NCBI RefSeq assembly: GCF_029962835.1
Contig: NC_080590.1
Span: 57,410,001-57,474,000 of the forward strand
DNA: 64,000 nt
Source: Magnolia sinica
Taxonomy: Eukaryota; Streptophyta; Magnoliopsida; Magnoliales; Magnoliaceae
Reading direction: 5' to 3'
Shown: piece by piece, positions 21,819 through 33,249 of the stretch
Numbering within the stretch: the first letter of the stretch is position 1
How the letters are laid out: each line of letters opens with the position of its first letter
Made by a program: the position numbers and the translations under genes
The notes under the pieces: model-generated
What the model was told of the DNA's origin: nothing
Database searches by the model: none
The model's input: only the letters and a program-made list of their open reading frames with translations

Positions 21819-24520
21819 TGAAGGAGCTCGACGAGGTCCACAGTACTATCCAAAATCTCTGCCCCAAAGATGCGCTTTGCCCACCACCTAACACGGATCA
21901 CTGATTTCATGGTGGACATAGGCGAGTTGCCAAAAATCGCCTCATTCCTGGATTGCCAGAGCTCCCAAAGGATGAGAATAGGGAGTAAAAATCTGACCAT
22001 TTTGGGCACTGCATCTGGCGCTGCTGCTGATCTCTAGTGAGCTAGTTTCCCAAGGACAGAATTGTGAACCAGAGGGGGAACCCCACACCACTGACCAAAC
22101 GTGATCCAGAGAAATCTCGCCTGCTGACCGAACAGGAAAAGATGCTCAACTGTCTCCGATTGCGGATTAGCGTTTGTGACTTCAAGGCAGCAGGAACACC
22201 TGGATGCGAGAGCAACACCTTTAGCTTGGACATGGGACTCCATCGGGGTAGCCTGTAGGAGGAGTCTCCACATGAAAACAGAGAATTTTGGGGGCAGCTG
22301 AGCATGCCAGATCCAACTGGCCTAAGTAATAGAAGGGGAGGACGTTCTCAATAGGTACCAGGCTGACCACAGGGAGAAGGATCCTAAGTTCTTGAGAGGC
22401 TAGATGCAATCTGAGTTTGCATCTGACGTAGAAAATCCCCCATTGAAGATTTCCTCAGTAATGTGTTAAGGAAGGATAGCGAGGACCTGGGAGGGGGGGA
22501 GCGGTCCAGAGGATCAAATAACATCCTTTACTTTTAAATCTTGCAACTCTAGGGGAATAGGACAGTCCATCTGACGGTGGAGGGGGCCCTGCCCAGCCAG
22601 TTTTCAGTCTAGAAATTTCTGTCACCTCGTCCCACACTCCACAAGACTGTTTCCATCAATAGAGGCTGTAGGGATTTGATTTTTTTCCATAGCGGAGGAA
22701 GGACTTCCGAAGAGATATCCCTGTTATTTTTGTTATGCATGAGTTTCCCCCAAAGACCCGGTTGATCCCCGAATTTTACTGACCAAGCTAGCTTAAGCCA
22801 GTGGGCGTCCATCACTTCTTTTAATATCCTTACTCCCAGCCCTCCTTCCTCGGCGGGTCTTGCAATCCTGGCCCACGCCACCTAGTGGAATTTTCTTTGC
22901 CCTAGAAAAAATTGGAGAAGCTTCTTTCTAGCTTCTCTAACACCTAGCTCGGGATGTGCATACCAGCCATAATATGAATGGGAAAGCAACCCAAGACATG
23001 CCGAATTAATGTTACCCTTCCAGCCTGGGAGATCTGCCTACCGACCTAGCCAGAGATCTTCCTATCCACCTGGTCCACTAGAAATTGAAAAGCCAAGGCT
23101 CTAATCTTGCCGACGCAAAGAGGAGCGCCCAAATAAGTGATACCGTTGGAGGCCCTCCTGAAACCCAGGATTCGCTCCGTGACTCTTACCCTAGAGAGGG
23201 GGAGCGCCTTGGAGCAAATGAAGGTGCTCTTCCGTGGGCATAGTTTCTGACCAGAAGCTTCTTGAAATAAGGTCAGAAACTGATTAATAAGGGTGAGGTT
23301 TTCCTTCTTCCCATTGGTAAATAGCAGAATGTCGTCGGCGTATAAGAGATGAGAGGTGATGGGGCTGCCCCTGCCGGATTGCAAAAGGCTGACAACCACC
23401 ACTAGCGATCATGAGGTTGAGATTTGCTGAAAAGGACTCCATCGCGATGATGAACAATGCAGGGGAGAGGGGTTCCCCTTGTCTTAGACCCCGAAATGAC
23501 TTAAAGAATCCCGCCGGTTCTCCGTTGATGAGAATGGAGAACTAGTTATTTTCCCAACAATTTTCCATAAGCTGAACCCACCGCTGATCGAAGCCGAATT
23601 TGAAGAGAACTTGCTTGAGGTAGCCCCAGTTCACCCTATCATACGCCTTTTTAAGGTCTAGTTTGATGATGAGATTTCCGCTCCTAACTTTTTTGTTGAT
23701 ATTCCGAATCACTGCCTGAGCAAGTGCAATGTTTTCCGCTATTGATCTCCCCTGAACGAAAGTGCCTTGCTCCTACGAGATTATCTTAAGCAATAGAAGA
23801 CTCAACCGATTAGCTAACAATTTAGCAAAGATTTTATAAATAACATTACAGAGGCTAATAGGTTGGAAGTCAGCAAAAGTTGAGGCTGACTGCAATTTGG
23901 GGATAAGGTAGATGAAGTTGGACGTGAACGCTCTAGGGAGCGGGGACCTTACCAAGAAATCCTTTGCAGCAGCTAGAACGTCCTCTCCAACAATATCCCA
24001 GCATGACGAATAGAAAGTCGCAAAGAATCCATCAAGCCCCATTTGGGCAGAGAAAATGCAGCTGCTTTGACCTCCTCAAGAGATGGGGGGGTCAACAACC
24101 TGTCATTTTCAAGCTGGGTGATGACGCGGGGAATCGCCTGGAGAAAGTTCGGGTTGTCGTTGATGGAATCAAATTTAAACAGATCTTCAAAAAAGCGAAC
24201 CGCTTTAGCTTTAATGTTAGGAGTAGATGAAACAGTAACCCCGGCCGCAGTTTTAATAGAGTTGATGGAAGCCCTTCTAACTCTTTCGTTAACCGAAGCA
24301 TGAAAGAAATTAGTGTTTCGATCTCCCTCAAGCCAAGAGTTTCTGGATTTTTGCCTCCAGAAAACCTCCTCCATCAGTTGGAGGCGATTTAACTTATTTT
24401 TCACTTCGATAAATTGACTTGAAAGATCAATCATAGGTGACGATTGCATCTTAACATCCAGGCCCTCTAATTCTTCTTTTGTTTTCTGGATTTGGTTCAG
24501 AACTACGTCAATAAGAAGAG
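21815..24520 (-). pseudogene. LINE ORF2 (reverse transcriptase), dead
   Basis: In order on the minus strand: NSWLEGDRNTNFFHASVN (about 24330), LPRAFTSNFIYLIPK and FQPISLCNVIYKIFAKLLAN (about 23950-23820), EQGTFVQGRSIAENIALAQ (about 23750), LIIKLDLKKAYDRVNW (about 23660), [18 protein letters not shown] (about 23490), and the catalytic [12 protein letters not shown] (about 23330). The zf-RVT part follows near 22880-22030 (CSCCLEVTNANPQSETVEHL). Damage seen: a frameshift near 24040, a stop before EQGTF at about 23773, a stop before FSILINGEP near 23540, a frameshift just before the YADD block near 23400, and further breaks between 23046 and 22270. The YADD residues are intact but the protein cannot be made. 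Confidence 0.88.
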
Positions 24521-24525
24521 TGCTT

Positions 24526-26060
24526 TTTCAAGTCTAAAGATGATGTTAAAAAATGAAGTACATTCTAAGAAGTCAAATCCAAGCTATAGAAGATCTTAAG
24601 ATCAAGCTACATCAAGTAGAGATCTCAAGCTTCATAAGGTTCAAAGGTTAACCTTCATCTGATTAAATGAAGTTTCAATGTTCATACTTCATGTCTCGAG
24701 TATGATAGACCTTAGATTGACCTTAGGGTAGGTCATTTTGAATACATAATTCATATTGAATCACTTTATAAGTATTTGGTTTGTTCGAAGACTAGTCCTA
24801 GACCTTGTTCGACTAGTCCTAGTACTGGTTCGACCAGTCTCAGAAAATCCAGGACCAGTCCTAAGTTTGTTGCAATTGTTCAGAATTTTCTGTTCATCTA
24901 CGACCAGTCTTGGACTTTGTTCGACCGGTCGTGTGAACAGTATCGACTAGTAATTCGACCAGTCCTAGTTCTTCGACTCAAACTACAGCAATGAATCCTT
25001 GAGTCCCACGACTAGTCGTGGGTTTTCTACGACCAGTCGTAAACACCCTACGACCAATCGTGTAACCGTCTGTTTCAATCCTGCTTGAAAGTTCAAAAAT
25101 CCTTTCATCTATGACCAGTAGTGGAGTACTCAGGACTAGTCGTAGGCGTGATTTTTGCATCTATAAATAGACGATGAATTTCAAAGATTGATAACTCAGT
25201 TCAAGTAAAATCAAGACATCACTCTAAGATCAGTTTGTGTTTATTTTTAAGCTACATTGTACTTATTTAATATTCTCTTTTGTTAGCTTATTTAATTAAA
25301 TTTTGTTTCTATATTCTAATCTAAATTGAAAAGAGGAATTGTTTTATTCCTTCTTCTTGGAATCAAAATCAAATATAGCTAGCCCAACTGGTTTAATTTA
25401 AAATTAATTAGAACTTAGAACCATATTAAAGTGAGTATTGGACATTGAACTTCACATTCGAACTTCTACTCCGATTGGTTCTTCCGGCCTACAATAAAAG
25501 GAGAAATCCAGGTATTTTACATTTATTGTAAATTCAATTATTTTGGTTTTGTTTAAGGTTAAGCTAGAAAAATCTCATTATGTTGGTTATCTGAGGAGAG
25601 CCAAAAAACTTAGAAAGTGGGATTTTTGAATTGTGTAAGCCCATATAAAAGACACAATTGTGAAGGTTTTAGGTGAACCTGTGAAACCTATTTTGATAGT
25701 GAACGCTGATATCCCCTATGTGAGGATATTAGGAGTTGAGTAGCTGTGTGGCTGTTGTTTAACAGTTGGTGTACACACAGGCGAACCACTATAATTCTTT
25801 GTGTCTTGTGGTTTAAATGTTCCTTTAATATTTCCTATCTTTTATCATTCAGAATTGTGGGATGTATATGTGGATGTGAATGTTGTAATATTTACATTTC
25901 AAGCATTGTGGGAATGTTGTAATAGTTTAGACTTTACTTTCTGATATTTTCCTTTATTGTTCCTCTTCAGTTTGGGATATTAATACTTATCGTTCTAGTA
26001 AGATTGTCCTACCATAAACCCTTGGTTTTTATGGTGCAACATGGTCCTTAGAACAACATT
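24526..26060 (+). mobile_element. Copia-like LTR (SIRE-type), partial
   Basis: No coding sequence. The first 250 bases have the GAAGAT...AAGATCAAG...AAGTAGAG style of SIRE-type LTRs. A block at 24780-25160 repeats CGACCAGTC/CGACTAGTCCTAG/CGACCAGTCGT about a dozen times. A TATAAATAG at 25162 is a possible TATA box. The end at about 26060 is followed by TTTGTATCAGCCTCTCAAG, which resembles a tRNA-Met primer site (TGGTATCAGAGC). TTACTCCCCCCAGGACATAT at about 26190 matches the start of copia internal regions. Whether it inserted next to the LINE, or the LINE inserted in it, is unclear. Confidence 0.6.
24783..25150. repeat. CGACTAGTCG motif array
   Basis: Short, near-palindromic motifs (TTCGACTAGTCCTAG, TTCGACCAGTC, CGACCAGTCGT) recur every 15 to 40 bases in the U3 part of the copia-like LTR, just upstream of TATAAATAG at 25162. 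One of them, 25005-25022 (CCCACGACTAGTCGTGGG), is a perfect 18-base palindrome. Confidence 0.8.
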
Positions 26061-26440
26061 TGTATCAGCCTCTCAAGACTTGAATTTGAGGTTGCTTTAC
26101 ATTTCTATATTGCGATTTATTTCATTTATTTTTTTGGCTATCATATTCTTTAGTTTTTGCTGTTAAAAGTTTAATTTGACATAGTCCTATTTACTCCCCC
26201 CAGGACATATAGCTTGGCCTTTTCAACATGATATACAAATTTCCTCTTAATCATTCAAGAACCTTTGGTGAAAGTCTACTGGGGTTATCAAACTCCAACA
26301 ATTCAAGATTTAATCTTCATCTTATTAACCTACTCAATGCATTCTTAATTACATAAACTATCGCTTCCAAACAAGTTTCAGCTTGAAAAATATAAAAATT
26401 TCACCATTTCTGCTTAAAACTAAACTAAATACTGATTAGT
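26061..26440. other. Start of copia internal region, then junction
   Basis: Probable primer site (TTGTATCAGCCTCTC near 26063) and about 170 bases of copia leader. After about 26230 the sequence passes into the far 3' part of the minus-strand Athila element. No coding domain is seen. Confidence 0.4.
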
Positions 26441-26705
26441 TTACCTAATCCACACCCCCAAAATAAAAGTTACATTGTCCTTAATGTAAAAGAATTAAAC
26501 ATGTAATGCACATCAGATGACACAAAGGAAGGGAGTAGTAATGGAAAGATAGTACCTGGAGGAAGGAAATTTAAAATTTTTCCACATATCACAGTATAAG
26601 ATGGTTTAACACAAAAGAAAACTAAACAAACTGAAAGCAAACTACCTTAATCGTAAATCATATAAAAGTAAATAAATCTAACTATACCTCCATCAGACTA
26701 GGAGA

Positions 26706-27800
26706 TCAATCATGATATACAGGATCAGATAGAGGCATGGGTATGTCCTTTGAATCAAATTTCTCAACAAATGGCTTTAAATGATGTCCATTTACTTTGA
26801 AAACATTGCCATTGTTTGGATTCTTTATTTCAACGGCCCCATGAGGATAGACATTAGTAATAGTGAAAGGGTCGGTCCAACGAGATTGGAGTTTACCCGG
26901 AATCAAGAATTGTACAAAAGAACTTTTTGGCCAGTTAAGAATGATTTTCGAAGGATGTTCCTGTCATGAAACACCTTCATCATGTCCTTGTAAATTCTCG
27001 AGTTCTTGTATTTGTGATTCCAGATTTTCTCGAGTTCATTCAATTGTAATTTGCGCAGTGAGCCAGTGTTGTCCAAATTGAAGTTCAAATTCTTAACAGC
27101 CCAATAGGCTCTATGTTCTAATTTTACAAGTGGCAAACTTTCACATAGACAAGTCTAAAAGGATACATTCCAATAAGAGTTGTAAAGGCTATATGATAAG
27201 CCCATAAAGCATCAGTCAATCGGATTAACCAATCCTTTCAGTTAGGGTTAACCATTTTTTCCAAAATGTGCCTAATTTCCTTATTGGAAATCTCAACTTG
27301 CCCATTTGTTTATGGGTGGTACAGAGTGCTCACCTTATAAAAGATACCATATTTCTTCATTAAGTTTGCGAATGACCTATTACAGAAATGTGAACCTCCA
27401 TCACTAATAATGGCCAGAGGCATTTCGAACCGAGAAAGGATCTTCTCTTTTAAAAAGTTAATGACTGTTTGATGGTCATTATTCCGACATGGGATTGCTT
27501 TGACCCATTTAGTGACATAGTCTATTGCTAGAAAAATGTATAAATTCCTAAAGGATTAGGGGAATGGTCCCATGAAATCGATGCCCCAATAGTCGAATGC
27601 TTTAATTATGAGAATGGGGTTCAAAGACATCATATTTCGATGGGACAATACTCCTAACTTTTGACAACACTCACAAGCTTTGCAAAACTCATAAGTATCT
27701 CTGAACATAGTGGGCTAGTAAAAGCCGTGCTATAAAAATTTGGTCGTGGTTTTTTTAACAAAACAAGTGACCACTACAGGCCTGAGAGTGACAGAAGGAG
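26706..27800 (-). pseudogene. Integrase part of Athila pol
   Basis: Minus-strand motifs in order: a CKACECCQ zinc-finger remnant (about 27690), GIDFMGPFP with the first catalytic Asp (about 27580), SDGGSHFCNRSFANLMKKYG with the second Asp (about 27400), NGQVEISNKEIRHILEK with the catalytic Glu (about 27290), LVKLEHRAYWAVKNLNF (about 27120) and the chromodomain-free end [20 protein letters not shown]...[11 protein letters not shown] (26906-26760). All three DDE residues remain, but stop codons occur (one before PTMFR, one after GPFP, one before TNGQ) and the reading frame is split at about 26905. Confidence 0.85.
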
Positions 27801-27844
27801 ATGACACTTTGGTGTTCATTGTCTGGCACACATCTCCTTAGAAT

Positions 27845-29331
27845 CTAGTTTAGGCAATATTTAAATAAATATGGATCATCCCAAAAGAATTTGCATACCT
27901 CAGCGAAGAATTTCTTCTTATCTTTTACTGTCCAATGTGTTAGCATGAAACTTGTGGTAAAATAATTAGCAATATTAGCAAACCAAGGTGAGTGGGAGAC
28001 TTTAAACAATTGTTCGTCAGAGAACATGTCATTTATAAGTGCTGCCTCAAGGGAATCAAGGAGGTCAAGTTTCGAAAGATGGTCAGCCACTACGTTTTCT
28101 ACTCCTTTTTTATCTTTTATTTCCAAATCAAATTCCTAAAGTAAGAGGATCCATCTTATTAGATGGAGCTTAGCATCATTCTTAGAAAGAAGGTACTTTA
28201 GTACCGCATGACCGGTATAAATGATGATCTTAGATACAATCAAGTAGAATCTAAATATGTCCAAAGCGAATACCATGTCCAAGAGTTCCTTTTCTAAAGT
28301 AGATAATTCACTTGGACAAGATTTAGAGTCCTACTTGCATAATGAATAACGTAGGGCTTCTTCTCTTTTCTCTGGCCTAAGAATGCCCCAAGAGCATAGT
28401 CAGATGCATCACACATAATCTCAAAAGGAAGGTTCCAGTTGGGTGGCTGCATGATAGGTGCAGTGGTTAACATGCCCTTGAGCTTAGAAAAAGCTTCCTA
28501 GCATTGCTCAGTCCACTCGTATGGTACATCCTTTTGAAGTAGATTGTATAAAGGACGAGAGAAGTGATTAAAAGCCTTTATGAATCTCCTGTAAAACTCA
28601 GCGTGTACTAAGAAGGATCGCATGTCTCGTATGTTCTTGGGTGGAGGTAAGTTAGAGATAAGATCAATCTTAGCTTTATCTACCTCAATTCCTTTGGATG
28701 AGATGATATGTCCAAGGACAATCCCCTTACGAATAAATAAAGTGACACTTTTTCCAATTCAGTACCAAATTCTTTTCCTCACATCGCTTTAACACACATT
28801 TAAGATTTTCTAAACAATCGCTGAAGGATGAACCGAAGACAAAGAAGTCATCCATGAAGACCTATATTGCCCCACCATGTTAGAAAAAATACTCATCATG
28901 CATCGCTGAAAAGTGGTGGGAGCATTACATAGTCTGAATGACATCCTTAAGTATGCAAAGGTGTCAAATGGATATGTGAATGTGGTCTTTTCCTGATCTT
29001 TACGAGCTATCTCTATCTTGTTGTAGCCTGAATACCTGTCAAGAAAACAATAATAAGAATGACTAGCTAGCCTTTTCAAGATTTAATCAATGAAGGGTAA
29101 AGGAAACTGGCCCTTTCTTGTAATGGTATTTAACTTCTTGTAGTCAATACACATTCTCCAACCAGTAGTGACTCTAGTTAGCACTAGTTCATTGTCAGCA
29201 TTGGCTACAATAGTGATTCCGGACTTCTTAGGAACCACCTGAGTTGGACTCACCCATTGGCCATCGTATATAAGGTATATGATACTCACATCCAATAGCT
29301 TGAGAACCTCGCCCTTAACCACTTCTTTCAT
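27845..29331 (-). pseudogene. Reverse transcriptase and RNase H part of Athila pol
   Basis: RT begins KEVVKGEVLKLLDVSIIY...WVSPTQVVPKKSG (29331-29200), then TGWRMCIDYKKLNT, a stop/frame break near 29080, FLDRYSGYNKIEIA, and TFAYLRMSFRLCNAPTTFQRCM. The catalytic VFMDDFFVFG lies at 28832-28861 but in another frame, with a stop just before it. RNase H follows: FEIMCDASDYALGAFLGQ near 28400 and KKGVENVVADHLSKLD near 28090, ending FFWDDPYLFKYC at 27850. The order and wording match the Athila lineage. Several frameshifts rule out function. Confidence 0.87.
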
Positions 29332-29355
29332 GTTTGAATTTAATATACCTTGTGG

Positions 29356-29640
29356 TTATCGAGAGGTCTTCGCATTATCCTCCAGATAAATGCGGTGAGA
29401 ACAAATCAAAGGGTCTATTCCCTTGAGGTCCACAATTAACCATCCAAGGGCTCCTTTGTGCTCAATGAGAGTAGAGATAAACATACTCGCTTGTTCTTGC
29501 TCGAGGTGGGAAGAAATCACCACCAGGTCTGTCTCACCTTGACCTATATATATATATATATATATCAGATCAAAGGGTAAAGGTTTTAAGTCAAGCTTTA
29601 GTGCCTTGAGGTTAGACAGTAGAGGCACTACATCAATTTG
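29356..29640 (-). pseudogene. Protease-to-RT linker of Athila pol
   Basis: Contains PLLSNLKALKLDLKPLPFDL (a typical gypsy linker phrase) and ISTLIEHKGALGWLIVDLKGIDPLICSHRIYLED, which matches the usual HKKAIGW...IKGI.P..C.H.I start of the RT module. A (TA)n microsatellite at 29545-29565 has inserted isoleucine-tyrosine codons between them (residues DLIYIYIYIG), an expansion inside coding sequence. Confidence 0.75.
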
Positions 29641-29667
29641 GGGTAATTCTTCAAATTGTGGCCTTCA

Positions 29668-30309
29668 CTAGATAACTTCAAGTACCGGCATAGTATCCAG
29701 CATGGTTCCCATCTCCCTAATTGTATCATCATCTAAATCATGGGAGTAGGCCAGACACGTCCGTAGAGGATCAGAGAATAAGGTCAGAATTGTTCTATCT
29801 TCTATGAAAGAATCAATCAAATTAATATCATGGGCATCGTCATCATCCTCTACCTGTTTGCTCATATTAAAAAAGATATTGAGCTCTAACGTCATATTTC
29901 CAAAAGAAAAATTCATGACTCCATTCCTACAATTAATGATTGCATTTAATGTGGCAAGGAATGGGTGACCAAGATTGACTGGAATTTGAGTGCTCGTGTC
30001 CATGATAAGTTGAGTATCTAGGATAATAAAATCTACTGGGTAGTAGAATTTGTCAACTTGGACCAATACATCCTCAATTATCCCTCTCGGTACACGAACT
30101 AAGCGATCGGGAAGTTGTAATGTGGTTCGGGTGGGTTTTAATTCACTAAAACCCAGTTGTTCGTAGGCCAAGTATAGGATCAGATTTACGCTCGCTCCTA
30201 AGTCAAGAAGTGTGTGCTCTATCCGATAATTCCCAATTACACAAGCGATGGTTCGACTACCAGGATGTTTGTACTTTTGTGGCACATATTGCTTTAGGAT
30301 GGCACTCAC
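29668..30309 (-). pseudogene. Retropepsin-like protease of Athila element
   Basis: A 213-codon stretch without a stop. IEHTLLDLGASVNLILYLAYEQLG carries the plant-type active site DLGAS (Asp at residue 36), followed by RTTLQLPDRLVRVPRGIIEDVLVQVDKFYYPVDFIILD and GHPFLATLNAIINCRNGVMNFSFG, the standard continuation of gypsy aspartic proteases. It would process the Gag-Pol polyprotein. It is the best preserved part of the element but is out of frame with the neighbouring gag and RT, so I call it a pseudogene. Confidence 0.88.
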
Positions 30310-30801
30310 TTTTTCTGTTAAGAAGATTTTCTTTTGAATATTTTACCATCTTTTGGTCGTACATAAGTATTTCAGAAATTTGGCAAATGAAGGTATTTGT
30401 TTAACGACATCCAGTATAGGAATGTTAACCTTCACTTGTTCCAGCACCTCTAAAATGTCCTAAGAGTTAGAGAGAGGTTTTGGTGCAATCAACCATTTTA
30501 GAAATGGAGCAATCAGCTTGCCTTAAGGTTCCAGTTCTAAATCTTGTGAAGTAGTGCTAGATCTATCATTGTTGTCCTCTTCCGAGTCCTTAGACTTTTC
30601 AATCCTAACCGAAATGGTTTTATCAATGGTCTTCCCACTCCTCAGAGTGATGATAGATTTAGCTTGCTCCATCCGATTTGAAGAGTTTGGGTCACCGACC
30701 TCATATTATTGTTTTAGATTGGGAAGAGGTTGAGATGAAAGGCTTCCTTTTTCTCCAATCGTATTTTTTGTCTCAAGCCCTTGTATGGCCTTTGTAAGGT
30801 C

Positions 30802-32074
30802 TTAAAAGGCTTGTAGCATACCCTGATTGAAAAGTTCTTGATTTTCAAGATACTTTAGAACCGGATCCTCTTGAGGTTTCCCTTGATTTAGAATTTGATT
30901 AGAGAATCCTTGAGGAGTAGCAGTTTGTCCATTCCTCCAACTGAAATTTTGATGATTTCTCGAACTAGGATTGTAAGTATTGGAGGTGGGTCCATTGAAA
31001 GGCCTCTGGTAATTGTTTAAGATATTCGATTGCTCATTTAGAATTTCTTGAAAAGCAAGTATTGTTGGACAATTTTCAGTTGTATGAATATTGTAAGCAC
31101 AAATACCACAAACAGCTTCCTTAGCCTTATCCTTTTTAAGTTTCATGGCCTCGAGTTTCCGTATGAGATTAGCCACTTTAGCACTTATATCAACTTCCTC
31201 TTTTAGAAGATATATTCCACTCCTCTCCTTTAATTGAGTAGGCTTAAAAGTGGTGCTAGGTTTTGGAGAGATGTCACATGATTGTGCGTTTTCAGAAAGT
31301 CTGTTAAAATAATCCCATACATCATTAGCATTTTTGTTCAAATTCCCCATTACACATTGTCTTGACCAATTGGCGCATAAAAGATGTCAATCCATTATAG
31401 AAGAAGTTTGTGATGCACCACATTTCAAAACCGTGTTGTGGGCATGAATTGACAAGATCCTTGAACCACTCCCAACATTGGAAGAATGTTTCATCTTCCT
31501 TTTGGGCGAAGTTCTTGATTAATTTTCTGAGGGTGTTCGTTTTATGGTATGGAAAGAATTTCTTTATGAACTCCCTTGTCATGTCATTTCATCTACCAAT
31601 AGATCGTGTACGTAATGAATGCAACCACATCTTAACTTTCTCTTTTAAAGAAAAGGAAAAGAGTTTCAGCCTGACTGTGTCCTCAGACACGTTAGGAAAT
31701 TAAATATGAGGTGGCTATGATCTCATCAAACTCTTTCAAGTGTAAATATGGATTTTCATATTCAAGTCCATGGAATTTTGGAAGGAGTTGGATCACACCT
31801 GGGTTAATATTCATGTTTCCTGTGTTTTCTAGAAAAACCATATATGAAGGTGTGCTTATCCCCGCCGGTTGTAAATAATCTCGTAAAGTATGAGGCGGGG
31901 TGTTTGATGCACCTCGTTTTTATCATGGATTTCCTCAACCCTAGTTTGAGGTGGATTTGGAGGTTGATTGGCCAGTTGATTGGTAGCCATAACTTCAGTT
32001 AACTTTAAGAATCTCTGGTGGTGTCTAATCCTGTGATGAATAGATAACCCCTCAACCAATCCTCCTCCACTCAA
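30802..32074 (-). pseudogene. Gag of Athila element
   Basis: Three pieces in different frames. 31856-32074: a poorly conserved N-terminal part with MATNQLANQPPNPPQ. 31325-31582: the capsid core, MTREFIKKFFPYHKTNTLRKLI, ETFFQCWEWFKDLVNSCPQHGFE and FFYNGLTSFMRQLV, matching retrotransposon gag (PF03732 type). 30802-31350: the C-terminal part with the zinc knuckle C81-x2-C84-x4-H89-x4-C94 (CGICAYNIHTTENC) and NTYNPSSRNHQNFSWRN. The zinc knuckle would bind the RNA genome during particle assembly. The frame breaks between pieces show that it no longer works. Confidence 0.87.
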
Positions 32075-32380
32075 GAGACGTCTAGTGTTATCATGGACCT
32101 ACTTGGGCATGAAACACTCTCAGCCCTCAAGTAACTAAGGTAACCTAAACCTAAGAGAGAAAGAGAACTAAGTAATTAGAAATCTAGAAAAAGAAAGAGA
32201 GAAAATTAGAAGGAAGTTACCAAATTAGAAGTTTCTATCTTAAGATCTTGCAAAAAAGAAAAGTAAGTTAGTTTCTAAAAATAAATTAGGAAAGTTCCTA
32301 ATTTAAAATTAGAAAGATAAATAAACCTTAATCTTAACCTAATTCCAAAACTAGTTAATCTCAGAACAACGAATAGTTAG

Positions 32381-32397
32381 TCCATGGCAACGGTACC
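32381..32397 (-). other. Primer-binding site, tRNA-Asp type
   Basis: On the minus strand TGGTACCGTTGCCATGG, close to TGGCGCCGTTGCCGGGGA, the complement of the tRNA-Asp 3' end used by Athila elements. It lies about 23 bases inside the LTR end at 32420. Confidence 0.75.
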
Positions 32398-32420
32398 AAA
32401 AACTTATTTATAACCCCAAG

Positions 32421-33249
32421 TGTAGGGTCACGGTGTAGTAATAATCTCAGTAAGACCAAGGTTGAATCCACAGGGACTAGACTTGTATGTCTTCTGAATT
32501 TAACTAGAACTAGAGCTAGATGAAGAACTAAAGTAGAAATCTGAATTTAAATGAGTATTTTTGAGTGATGAGTAAAGTATCAATTAAAAGTGGGAACTAG
32601 GGTGCCAAGGATCCACTTGTAGCAATTGAGATGCTACTTGCATAATTCAAGAGATCCTACTAGAATCAGAGTCCTATCCTATCTAGTTGGAAGAAGAGAT
32701 AGTCAAATCTTTGAACTTCTCATTGATCTATCCTTAATGAAGGAGAATTGTGGTGAATTGGAAAAGATTCCATCACCCACCCATGCCCAGGAGATGATGA
32801 CAAACAATAAGATTTAACAAATCCACAATCTCAAATATAAAAGAAGATATTTAAAGCTATTGCAGATCTATTGTAATTTGAGTCACAACAAACCATTAAA
32901 AACTGAAAATATTCCTTAAAATCAACTAGAAATCAATGAATGTCAAATATAAGCATGAATCAAAGAAAAGTAAACATCTCAATCACGCTACAAGCTTCAC
33001 CTCTTAGCCCTAGCTAAGAGGTTTAGCCAATCATAGACATGATTGAACTAAAATCTTTTAAGAAAAGCATAAAAACAACTAAGGAAAAAGAAGAAAGACT
33101 CTTGACGGTAGCTCTCCACATTTTTGCTCCACTCCTTAAACCCTAAAAGATGCCTAGGAACGTCCCAAGGACTCCTATTTATAGTTGTGAATCATCCTCT
33201 TACATACTTGAAATTTCCCTCAAGTTACACAATCCGTGTCTGCCCTATG
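32421..33249 (-). mobile_element. Athila 5' LTR, part next to the primer site
   Basis: On the minus strand this is the R/U5 part of an LTR. It aligns with the plus-strand LTR at 39540-40375: shared landmarks (plus-strand wording) include GGGTGCCAAGGATC/GATCCTTGGCACCC, GTGGATTC.AC.T.GGTCTTAC near the end, and CTATAAATAGGAG as the likely TATA box, seen as CTCCTATTTATAG at 33172. The LTR is interrupted at 33249 by LTR B2 and resumes at 37208. Confidence 0.8.

Larger units (their letters stand above)
21054..24525 (-). mobile_element. 5'-truncated L1-type LINE
   Basis: A non-LTR retrotransposon inserted on the minus strand. The 3' end is the A-rich tail, seen on the plus strand as T9-C-T7-C-T8-C at 21054-21080. 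The coding part holds, from 24520 leftward, the end of the linker to RT, a full RT domain, a zf-RVT-like region and an RNase H domain. The 5' part with the apurinic endonuclease is absent, as usual for incomplete reverse transcription. I could not find a convincing target duplication: TGGTTCA occurs near both ends but not next to the tail. Confidence 0.9.
26441..32420 (-). mobile_element. Athila-type Ty3-gypsy element, internal region
   Basis: On the minus strand, from right: primer site (32381-32397), gag (32074-30802), protease (30309-29668), RT and RNase H (29331-27845), integrase (about 27800-26706). After the integrase comes a region with TACATTAAGGACAATGTAAC near 26477 (minus), a phrase typical of the Athila 3' end. 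The 5' LTR lies to the right (32420-33249 plus 37208-37689, interrupted). The matching 3' LTR is not seen on the left, where the sequence is replaced by copia and LINE material. All genes carry stops or frameshifts, so the element is dead. Confidence 0.85.

Noticed and set aside
21035..24530. TGGTTCA as the target duplication of the LINE
   Set aside because: The left copy is about 20 bases away from the A-rich tail, whereas a target duplication should touch it.
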